Below, piece after piece: positions 47,262 through 56,581 of a stretch of 64,000 nucleotides of DNA (the stretch's first letter is position 1; every line of letters begins with the position of its first letter). The position numbers were made by a program, and so were the translations under genes. Below the pieces are notes generated by a model. The model was not told the DNA's origin. It ran no database searches and was given only the letters and a program-made list of their open reading frames with translations. The DNA comes from Clavulina sp. PMI_390. Lineage: Eukaryota > Basidiomycota > Agaricomycetes > Cantharellales > Hydnaceae. The stretch is from positions 1 to 64,000 of the forward strand of contig WIDE01000095.1 in NCBI GenBank assembly GCA_015039315.1, in the 5' to 3' direction.

Positions 47262-47451
47262 CGTTGCTAATTTGTTGCGTACGATTGAGGCAATGATCTC
47301 ATTCCAATGAGTCTCGCTTAACATGCGGATATTGGGGGTGTAATGATGTCTGGCAGTTACATTTCTTAGTGCTGTTGCACATGTGATAGGACATAATACT
47401 ACTGTGGCTGTAGAATCGGAAGAGATAGCAACCACTCCACAAAAGCCAGTG

Positions 47452-48354
47452 TTAGACCACGACGCATATAGGACGCCGGCGATGTCGAGCAATAAAATCT
47501 AAATCGGCCTTGAGTACCTGTTCATTTGTCCCATCAATCAACCTCCATTTGCGAATAATCATGAAACTTACATCATCGAATACATCTTTCAGTCCCGTCT
47601 TAGTCTTGGCGGAACACTCAACATACGCGAATGCACAGAGTTTTCTGGCAAGCTTCTCTCCCTGCTCTATCGTGATGGCACTTTCTCCTTTCGTGGAAAG
47701 TTCTTCGAGTATTTTAGGATCCTCGCGAAGGTCGATCTGAGTCCCCACGAGCGCCCAAGGTACACCAGGACAGTAGTGAGCGATTTCCGGGGCCCACTCA
47801 TTTTCCACGTTTTGGAATGATTGCGGGGACGCGACGTTGAAGCAGACTAAGAAAACTTCGGTCTGATGGTACATTGGAGCCCGCCTCTTATGCTCTTGCT
47901 GGGCTGTGAACGGCGGCCGACGATATACATATCCGAGCTGCTGTCAGTTCAGCGCATGAAGCTGATAATGCCAAGATCGGCGAGAAGACTTGCCGTCCGT
48001 ATCGAAAATATCCAAGGTACGCTGGCCCTTACCAAGAGAAATGGTAACGGTAGAAGTATCATACACCTGCCAGTATTCAGGAGGTTTGTGGCTTCGTGAA
48101 CATGACTGCTCCCGGCTGTCTAGTAGCAAACGATGATAATAAACACACTTCAGGCACGTCTTCGCTCGCGGTCGGGTCTTTATTGGTTACGAATGACATC
48201 AAAAGGCTGGACTATGTGTCAGGAAATCAGTTGAAATAGGGTCCAGTCTTCGTCTGACTTATGACGTGACTCTAAATAATCATGAGCTCACTTTGCCCAC
48301 GGAACGATCGCCAACCAGGACACATTTAAGATTCCAGGCTGGGGAGGCAGGCAT
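47452..48354 (-). CDS. Atypical Rho/Cdc42-family small GTPase (about 198 aa)
   Basis: Five exons: 48292-48354, 48149-48211, 47994-48066, 47572-47903 and 47518-side exon 47452-47517, total 597 nt. Family landmarks: LKCVLVGDRSVGKSSLLMSF (P-loop), EVFLVCFNVASP, WALVGTQIDLREDP (G4 motif TQID), VECSAKTKTGLKDVF (G5), and a C-terminal basic run ending CVVV (CaaX). Several usually fixed positions differ: the P-loop Gly12 equivalent is Arg, the switch I threonine in PTVFD is Glu (PEVYD), and the DTAGQ block reads DTDAQ if the intron 47904-47993 uses the GC donor. It is probably a membrane-bound, slow or non-hydrolysing Rho paralogue rather than the canonical Cdc42. The splice model for the third intron is the weakest part. 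Confidence 0.78.
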
Positions 48355-49454
48355 GGAGGCACGTTGAGCTAGCTTGTTGGAAGGTTGGCAAGCGCGGGTA
48401 AACGAGGCACCGCATTTGTTCGTCCATCTACTAGATCTCACGCGAATGTGGGCTTGGCGTACATTGATGCAATTGAGTCCGTAACGATACAGTGAGAATG
48501 GTTATTAGTGAGTTAAATAGCTGGAGATCAGATAGGGAGGCTGGGGATCGGATGTCCTGCATAGAGGTGGCTTCGTTCTAGCAGCAGCAAGGGATAGGGA
48601 TGATCTATCGAGGGATGCGAGAATCATGACGTCAGTCAGTGCTGAGAACTAGCAAATACAACAGACAAAGAAGCCGGAACTTACATAGCAGCAGCCTCCG
48701 TCTGAGCATGCATAATTTTATAGAAACGAAGTGGAAGGAAAAAAGCGAGGATGCGTTGTCAAGAGTGGCATGGGCGGTATAATGATTCGCCAACGACGTA
48801 CCAGGACATGGGATGCATCCTCCTCGCAATCGGAGAGGATCCCTCTCGTTCTCCTCCTTTACGGTTGCTATCGACATTGTCTTCATCGAGCTCGGCTGCG
48901 CAGTAGTGACGTTCTATAATATCAATGGTATGCGGTCAGAGCCTTATTCCTGGGCTGAAGGCTGCCTTCAACAACGTACCGTTGAAGCATCATGAAGAGG
49001 CGCTTGGTATGCGGGTTCGGGTTGTTGGATTTGGGTGTCATTGGATGGGCTCATGATGGTGTTCTTGAGATGGCGGAAGGTAGGAAGTGGGGGCAGGTGA
49101 GGAGGTAAATCCTCATCGCGATGAAGTCATATAATGAAGGCACCGTGGGAATGTTGACACGGCCACCCGCTTGCCTCGACTTGTCACGACTGTGGACTGC
49201 GTCGGGAAAACCGATTCGCCTTTGCTGCAACACTGCTTAAGGTTCCAAATAAGGTTGATCCTGATTGTTCTAGCGTCGGCAGAGGATAATACACTTTCTA
49301 TATTCCTGCCGATTATCTTCGGACGCCCCGTAAAACAGCATTCAAGTTGGTTACGACCGCCGCAGTATCCCCAAGAGTATCCCTTAACATCGCATCTGGC
49401 CTTTCGAAACTTCGGCCCTGCGGAACTAATATCGACGGGATTTATTAATTCAGC
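48355..49454. other. Spacer between the GTPase gene and U15
   Basis: Divergent intergenic region of about 1.1 kb. No coding signal and no U-family exon seen. Confidence 0.4.
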
Positions 49455-50624
49455 ATGTCTGACACGTCCGGTAAGCGATCTGTCGCATAGCCCATGAACT
49501 CGAGCAGCTGACACTGCATCAGGTCGACCCCCAACCTACATCACGTATGAAATACCTGAGAGCACTCATGGAACCATATTTCGAAATAGTAGGACCCCAT
49601 CACCAAGGCCTTCCGGGCGGGAGCTGAGCATTGATTTGTCACACGTCTGGCCAGCGGACCGTTGTACGTACTCACTAATAATCGTGGCGCGAATGATGAT
49701 TTATGTGAAGAGATACGCAAATGCTCAGTGTTCTATCGCCTCTACCAAAATGATGCTCCTCTCTCCTCATACCACCCAATCCGCTCTCGTGGTGATGGAG
49801 AAGGCAATGATCGTGTTGGCAAGGTCGGCGTCGATGAGATAGCCCCGCCTCGTACATTCGGTGGTCTTAAGCGAGCTATTGCACGTGCTGAAGGGTTCAA
49901 TGCGGGAGATTTTCAATCGATGCATGCTTTCAATTCGACAGAGACGCTTGAGGACGGTTCACCAGTCTTTCTAGGGGCTACGAATCCTGGAGTGTTTGAC
50001 CACTCTCCTATTGAGCTGGTCGTTACACCTGGGGCAGCTCGATCCACCCCCTCAGTTCCTCGGAATCCCAATAATCTACCCCCAGCACATCCACCCAACA
50101 TGCTGGAAAGCGCTCCTTCTCTCCCGAATTTCCCCCATGACGTGGAGCTTCCAGCCTATTCTAATCTCCTAATACATAACAAACGTCTCTGGACAGTGGA
50201 TGCTACTGGCTTCGCCGAGCCTAGGGTGGAAGCTGGAAACGGCTATCGAATAGTCGGCTCGTTGGAGCCCCCTGGGTGGGTTCGCGCCCGCACCCAAGGG
50301 AATAGAAGGCCAGCGATGATATTTGATGCCGCTGGAGAACTCCAGCATCCGATCTACCTCATAGAGGGTTCTCCGCTTCTTGTCGATCGGCGAAAGATTG
50401 TAAATGATTGTAAGATTCGGCTCCTGCCCCCCATGATTTTGTGCTCATGATGTGGCTATTCTAGCGGAAGGAAAGAGGTTTCTTCGGGTCATTATGCTGA
50501 ATCAGAAGATCGTTGGGTGTGAGTAAGCTTCGCTGCTTTGTTGAAACTCACCGCTGACTGTATGCCGCTCTTTTGACACTTGACAGATGTTCAAGCTGAT
50601 GATATTGTGTTCGAAATTTCGTAA
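49455..50624 (+). CDS. U15: PPxY/ubiquitin-like family protein, intact (about 309 aa)
   Basis: Five phase-1 exons: 49455-49470 (16 nt, MSDTS), 49523-49663, 49729-50409, 50465-50518 (54 nt) and 50587-50624 (38 nt). Exon 2 begins GRPPTYITYEIPEST, a PPxY motif. Exon 3 has FYRLYQNDAPLSSYHP, RVGKVGVDEIAPPRTFGG, LKRAIARAEGFNAGDF and IELVVTPGAARS, then a Pro-rich linker, LWTVDATGFAEPRVEAGNG, PPGWVRARTQGNRR and GSPLLVDRRKIV. Exon 4 has RFLRVIMLNQKIVG and exon 5 VQADDIVFEIS. It lies about 19 kb from the main array, on the other strand. The long open frame could be misread as starting at 49662, but the exon starts at 49729. Confidence 0.84.
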
Positions 50625-51177
50625 AATACGTCAGTGAACATGAGGCGGGCGGACAATCACATACATGTATACCATTCTTTGTGGAACCGCACTGTTGTTG
50701 CGTACGTAGAGCTGTACTATGACCGATTCCGCTCTTCACCGGCACCCCAAGAACAACAAGACCGCGTTCACAATGCTTGTTAAATGCCGCTTTGCTCCAC
50801 TGCTCCGTGTCTGCTATCCCACCCCAGCATATACTCTCCTATCACAGCACTTGTTCTATTGTTACCAGTCGGTTTGATTTGGAGTCTTCGTTCGGTTTTC
50901 CGTTCATCTCGTCGTTTTTATCATGAAACTCGTGGTTGGGAGTGGAGCTGACAAGCGTCAAAACCTCAGCCACTGTTCAAGCTCCCTAGGAAACATAAAA
51001 GTAAATCTCGGGGGGCGGAGCAGTGCGCCATTCGAGAACACGAAGGTGACAAGAAACCAGATCGAAACGCGATGGGTTGTGGAGTGAGAATACTAGCGGA
51101 GGAAACCTTCCGCCCCGCTGACATCCTAAAGTGCTGAAACTATCCACATTCGCCACCCGTGACGCATGCAAGAAAAA

Positions 51178-51188
51178 CACATAAATAC
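51178..51188 (+). promoter_or_regulatory. TATA-like element of peptide gene 1
   Basis: CACATAAATAC starts 87 bases before the ATG. The same 11-mer lies 84 bases before the ATG of peptide gene 2, with a matching CCCGTGACG block just upstream in both. Confidence 0.5.
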
Positions 51189-51264
51189 CGCCTGGACAGC
51201 GACCTTCCACTCAGTATCCCTCCAACAATTCTACCCATCAATAACGACCTTTCGTACGATCAAT

Positions 51265-51599
51265 ATGCAGACTCCCATCACCATCATGTGCCCGTACGTA
51301 CCTTGAAGAATGGTCATAATCTTGATGAAACGGTACCAGAACTTATCATCTTACTAGCGGCAAGCCTTGGTGGCAGGATGTCAAGGGTGATGCTGCCCAC
51401 ATTGAAGCTCTCGGCGCGACTGCTTCCTCTGATGCCGCTGCTGGTATGTTCGCCCATTCCGTTTCACACCAAGTCTATGGCCTTATTGGCCGCCAACTCC
51501 TTTCCTTTGTCTTCGTTTGAACGCCAATCAGCCGCCCCTGCCGCCGACGCCGGCATGACTGAGTTCTGGAGCGAGTTTGGCATCACCATCAATGTTTGA
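51265..51599 (+). CDS. Peptide gene 1: unrecognised 59-aa protein
   Basis: Three exons (51265-51293, 51358-51443, 51532-51599) join in frame. The N-terminus is MQTPITIMCP; the second exon gives GKPWWQDVKGDAAHIEALG and an Ala-rich stretch; the third gives PAADAGMTEFWSEFGITINV and stop. There is no signal peptide, transmembrane segment or CaaX box. Exon boundaries and residues line up with peptide gene 2, with many synonymous or conservative differences, which strongly supports that both are coding. The protein is acidic with a Trp-Trp core and a Phe-Trp near the C-terminus. I do not recognise the family. A modified peptide precursor or a small cytosolic partner protein are both possible, but unproven. 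Confidence 0.75.
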
Positions 51600-51989
51600 A
51601 TGAGAATGTAAGCTCGATTGTACACCGTCTTCCTTCTCATAAATGACTTGTTACTTCGACGTATTTGTACTGGTTTAGCTTCTCTCCCATGGCTTCATTC
51701 CAACGTATCATAGTACATCAAGTGTTGAAATCATACTAGTTCCTTTGCTGTGCGTATCATCGAAAAATAAATATGTCCGTTGTGACGAAGAGGGCCATTT
51801 TCCTATTATTAAGTGATCGCCACGAGGAAAACATATTTCTCGAAGACGAATACAGCTCGCATGCCTAATGCATGCAAACATTTGGGCATGTACGATCATT
51901 CCACTATGAACCTAACCATGCGGATCGGTCTGACCCGTCTGTCTCCGGGGACCCATCGATATCACTCAATAGCTGTACTGGTCTTCAAG

Positions 51990-52330
51990 GTCTCAGACAC
52001 CACTGGATCACGGATGCGACCGGTTTTGCTTGGTCCAAAATAGTCACCGTGAATGGCTATTCCGTACTCAGCACACAGGAAACCTGAGCGGGCTCGGGAT
52101 CATGTTAAGACGAGAGCTTGGGTATCCTACATATCTCCGTGACGAGGTCTCGCATTTCGTCATTCGCCAGAAGATTAGGATGAGTAGTAGGCTGAGGTTA
52201 GCTCATCCCTGACGATCTTGTGCCATTGTTATACCAGCCCAAAGAAAGAGGCTTTTTCGGGTCACTGAGAAGTCTGGCGCTGAGTTGAAAACGCAAATCC
52301 TCGGATTTACCCTGTCCAATCCTCCAATTT
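51990..52330 (+). pseudogene. U16: decayed remnant of a U15-like gene
   Basis: Fragments matching U15 appear in order: a stretch like HWITDATGFAWSK with VTVNGYS (C-terminal module), and CCCAAAGAAAGAGGCTTTTTC near 52239 that matches the U15 exon 4 start (KRFLRV region). Stops and indels break every frame and the N-terminal half is absent. It belongs to unit 2 of the tandem duplication. Confidence 0.65.
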
Positions 52331-53046
52331 GGTTCAAGGTGGAGAGGAGAGAAAGCGAACAGGGATTACACGTGTCACCTAGTGATATAATACGAGCCAT
52401 GACGACTCCATGCATGATTTGCACAGGAGCTGTGGTCGAATCGGAGTTGTGATGCCTGCCTCATGTCCACGAGGTTCCAAATACTATATTAGCCTTAGGA
52501 TCTGTCAAATGTCAAAAAGAATGATGACGTATAATTGGGTGGAGCGTCGCAAGCAAATCATCCCTATTTCACTTCATCCCACATGATCAATCCGCTGTCT
52601 CAAACAGCATTCCTGGCCGTCCGTTGGCCAAATCCGCCTCAGTTTCTGCTAAATCACACTGCGCTCCTTGCTGTATGCTATCTTACTCCACTGCTTTGTG
52701 TTTGTCATGCCCCGCTATCCCACTCCTGCATGTGCTGCTCCACCGTCAAGGAGCCGAGGTATCAATGGTCTATATCGCTCTATCGTACCTCCTTCGTTCA
52801 TTGACACTGCGAGGCGATTAGAAGTGGGAAGAGCTAGACCCTGATTTTTATTCTCGCTACTCGTGAGAAGGGCAGAACCGAACGCTCAGCTGAAAGGTGG
52901 ATAATCGTAAAATCAGAGGAAGCGGAACTGACAGCATCAAAGTCGAAACGCGATCGTTGTGGGGTCACGGGAGAAACTCCCTGTAGCATCATGCTGGGTG
53001 TTGTAGATATCCTATGTTTCCCCCGTGACGTGTACCTTGCAGAAAA

Positions 53047-53057
53047 CACATAAATAC
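53047..53057 (+). promoter_or_regulatory. TATA-like element of peptide gene 2
   Basis: CACATAAATAC, 84 bases before the ATG, matching the element before peptide gene 1. Confidence 0.5.
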
Positions 53058-53130
53058 GGGTAGGCAAGCGAGAAGAGTTGTTTATCCCCCCATATTACCA
53101 CTTCACACCATCAACTTTCTTACGAACGCC

Positions 53131-53482
53131 ATGCAGACTCCTATCACCGTTATGTGCCCGTAAGTCATAATATTGCGTGGTCACTGTCCTCAATGATTTA
53201 TCACTAACTCTGCTTCGTATCAGAGGCCAGCCTTGGTGGGATTTCCAAGGTGACGCTGCACGCACCGAGGCTCTTGGTGAGGCCGCCTCAGCTGACGCTG
53301 CTGCTGGTACGTCCGCCAAATTCCGCCTATTTCGTTCTTATTCGGGCTTGGAGCTCATTACGGTTAACTCGCACACGTGTTTCCTTTGCCCTTCGGATTT
53401 CTCTTGTTCAGCCGCCCCCGCCGCTGATGCTGATATGGCTGAGTTCTGGAACGAGTTTGGCATCACTGTCAACGTCGAGTAA
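53131..53482 (+). CDS. Peptide gene 2: unrecognised 60-aa protein
   Basis: Three exons (53131-53159, 53224-53306, 53412-53482) join in frame. The protein begins MQTPITVMCP, continues GQPWWDFQGDAARTEALG, has an Ala-rich middle, and ends DMAEFWNEFGITVNVE. Compared with peptide gene 1 it lacks one codon in exon 2 and has an extra C-terminal Glu. The MQTPIT start, PWW, GDAA, EALG, APAADA, EFW and EFGIT are conserved. Introns differ far more than exons, a sign of purifying selection. No similarity to a known family comes to mind. Confidence 0.78.
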
Positions 53483-54119
53483 TCTTGTAAGTCTCATCGA
53501 TTATCGAGACACTCTTTGTGCTTACCAGTTCGATGATTCCGCCCCGTGCTTGTTCAGCTTCCACGGTTGTACACCATTTCCAGTGTATCTTAGTAGCGAT
53601 AGTCCACGAAATCCGGGCAATCTTATTTCATTTGAGTGACAAGTTTTGATCGCCAGAATAGCTGGTTTTAAGGCCTGGACGACACATTGCTCACATACCA
53701 TTGTGAAGCAAGGACATCTGAGGCCGAGCCTTTGGGGACGCAACAAAGAAGCGTGTGGGTAGAATGCCTCCGGGGAATGTTACGCGGTTTGAGAAGGACC
53801 GCCCTCGGCAGTACATAAGTAGTTTTGAGTTCATGTGAAGAGCTCGTATTCAATGTAGCACTGGTATTGCATGATGGCGAAGAAATTACAGCCCGATGTT
53901 CAAATGAGCCAACTCGCAGCAAGTTTTTGCTTCGGATGGGCCGTTGTAGAAAATCACCTGTACGACACGACAGAACAGAGACCAAACGATCGCAGATTTC
54001 TGAATTACGGCACAAACACAGCCAAACAAACTTGCCCCCATTCCTTCTACTCTACCGTCGAGCTCTCTTGTCGTCCAAGGGCTTTCAGACACTCGCGATA
54101 GTCGCTAATAACCAACGCA
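53483..54119. other. Spacer before the AP-1 mu gene
   Basis: No coding signal beyond chance frames. It should contain the AP-1 mu promoter. Confidence 0.4.
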
Positions 54120-56299
54120 ATGGCAAGCGTGATAGCGATCCTCGACCTTAAGGGCAAGCCCCTCATCCAGCGCGCTTACCGCGACGACGTTTCGCCTACT
54201 CACATCGAGCGGTTCCTCCCGATCATCCTGGAGATGGAGGAGGAGGGTCAAGCTGTGACACCTTGCTTCACGAATGCAGGCGTCAACTTTATGCATATTC
54301 GCCACTCGAACCTGTACTGTGAGTCTTGGCCGGTTCTGGTTGTCTCTATGCTTCCTTGCTGATCGTCGATTACGCCCATACCTTGGACTACTTTGCATGG
54401 GATTGTCATCTATGGGAATAACGCACCCTCATGTGCTAATGAAATCTCTTGAACTAGTGCTGGCTCTATCAAAACGGAATCCCAACGCCTCTGAGATTAT
54501 CCTATTCCTCCACCGATTAAGCTCTGTACGTCGACCGTTAGTCCGAGTGCCCCATTTCGCTTGCTCACATGCTGACACGTCCCTTCTTCAATCCTTCCAC
54601 ACTCCAGGTGCTAGTAGAGTACTTCAAAGAACTCGAAGAAGAATCTATCCGAGACAACTTTGTGATCATCTACGAGTTGCTCGATGAGATGATGGACTTT
54701 GGATATCCTCAGACTACAGAAAGCAAGATCCTCCAAGAGTTAGTACTGCGATTCTCGCCAATCCACTTTTTTGCCATTCTCATTCGGATTGCAAACCTTT
54801 TGACTCGTCAACAGATACATTACCCAAGAATCCCACAAACTCGAAGTTCAGGCTCGTCCACCGGCAGCCGTGACGAACGCCGTGTCATGGCGATCAGAAG
54901 GCATAAGATACAGGAAGAACGAAGTGTTCTTGGACGTCATCGAGAGTGTCAACTTGCTTGTATGTCGAGCTGCGCTATGGTCTCGTACGATATCGTGTCC
55001 TGAACACTCCCACCTCTTTCAATCATCCCCTGTTCCTCCTTTACCATTAACTGCGTCGCCCCTCGAATCGTCTAGGTCAACGCCTCCGGCAACGTCGTCC
55101 GCTCCGAAATCTTGGGGTCTGTGAAAATGAAGTGCTACCTCTCTGGTATGCCCGAACTCCGCTTGGGACTCAACGACAAGGTGATGTTCGAGTCTACGGG
55201 AAGGACATCACGAGGGAAGGCGATCGAGATGGAGGACGTGAAATTCCATCAATGTGTGCGGTTAGCGAGATTCGAGAACGACAGAACGATCAGCTTCATT
55301 CCACCGGATGGAGAGTTTGAGCTGATGAGCTATCGGTGGGTCTCTCTAGAGCTTCCCTATGGTGGCTCTGCGCTTGATACTCCTTGGGCTAACGGCATTA
55401 ATTACTTGTCCTAGGTTGAGCACACCTGTGAAGCCGCTCATCTGGGTAGAGGCTCAGATCGAGTCCCACAAAGGTCCGCTTTCCTGCCTGGCCCTCCACC
55501 CCCATCCTGCACATCCATCTCATCTCACCACTGAATATCGCTCTTACCCATTTAGGGCGGATTGAGTATATGGTCAAGGTGAAAGCTCACTTCAAACGAC
55601 GAAGCTCGGCGAACAACGTGGAGATCTACGTCCCTGTACCTGACGATGCGGACAGTCCCAAGTTCCGAGTGCGTCACCTTCGCTACCCCGCTCTCCATCT
55701 GAGATACTGTCGCTGCCCTGATGAGCATCTAACGCCGACCCGCTCTTCCCTTTGCAATTGCGGCTACTAGGCATCGACAGGTACAGTCGTTTACGCTCCT
55801 GATAAGGCAGCGTTTGTGTGGAAGATCAAGCAGCTTGGTGGAGCGAGGGAGTTCTTGATGAGGGCGCACTTCGGGTTACCAAGTGTGAAAAATGGTATGC
55901 GACCTCGCGCCTATCATTTGGATGATGATTGACAGATTTCTTACCTATTAATAGAGGAGGATGTGGATCGCCGCCCACCAATAACGGTCAAGTTCGAGAT
56001 CCCGTACTTTACTGTATCTGGGATACAGGTGCGATACTTGAAGATTGTGGAGAAGAGCGGGTACCAGGCTTTGCCTTGGGTTCGGTGAGTCATGGAACTT
56101 CTTTTGTGTTTTATGAACTAAGGCCCGTCCTAAAATCCTTCCGACTGGTGTTATTAACAGGTATATCACCCAGCATGGTGATGATTACAGGTTAGTTCTT
56201 AGCAGCTCCTGCACCCGACGCAAAAGCTCATTGTGGTGCTTTCCTTGCAGCCTTCGTACGGCGCAAGAAAAGGGCAGCGCAGCGATTATGCCCATGTAG
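54120..56299 (+). CDS. apm1: AP-1 clathrin adaptor complex subunit mu (about 435 aa)
   Basis: Eleven exons join to 1308 nt: 54120-54318, 54458-54525, 54608-54738, 54815-54959, 55076-55335, 55415-55473, 55556-55668, 55771-55894, 55955-56084, 56161-56190 and 56251-56299. The N-terminal longin-like domain starts MASVIAILDLKGKPLIQR with YFKELEEESIRDNFVIIYEL. The mu-homology domain has AVSWRSEGIRYRKNEVFLDV, SGMPELRLGLNDKV, FIPPDGEFELMSYR and the end IMPM. It recognises tyrosine-based sorting signals in trans-Golgi and endosome traffic (family knowledge). Length and all motifs are normal. QTTESKILQ followed by YITQE is typical of mu1 rather than mu2. Confidence 0.94.
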
Positions 56300-56581
56300 A
56301 TTGTCTCAGTCTCCTCTTTACACATCTTATCGCCTTATTCGCTGTCGATTTCTCTTTCCTTCTGTGTGCGATTGCGAAAATATTTGAATGTGAAGCTGTT
56401 TGGTATTGCTTGCACAAACGCGTGCCAAACACGAGCATCTTGTTGAGCCGCTCGATTTCTGTGATCTTTTCACCTCAACACTGCCAACGTTCTACCGATC
56501 TATCTCAGCTTAACACCAAATCAGAATCAGCCACATCACATATCACCCTAGCACAAAACCAACAACCAAGCCTCGTATATC

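Larger units (their letters stand above)
50340..51600. repeat. Tandem segmental duplication, unit 1 (pairs with about 51990-53482)
   Basis: The U15 3' end, its downstream spacer and peptide gene 1 occur in the same order as a U15-like remnant, spacer and peptide gene 2. Shared spacer blocks include TTTGCTCCACTGCT/CTTACTCCACTGCT with TGTGTCTGCTAT-like text (50780-50830 against 52670-52720) and TCGAAACGCGAT (51062 and 52943). Confidence 0.75.
51990..53482. repeat. Tandem segmental duplication, unit 2 (pairs with 50340-51600)
   Basis: See unit 1. In this copy the family gene decayed while the peptide gene stayed intact. Confidence 0.73.

Noticed and set aside
53131..53482. Mating pheromone precursor idea for the small peptides
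   Set aside because: Fungal lipopeptide pheromone precursors end in a CaaX box; these end FGITINV and FGITVNVE, with the only Cys near the N-terminus.
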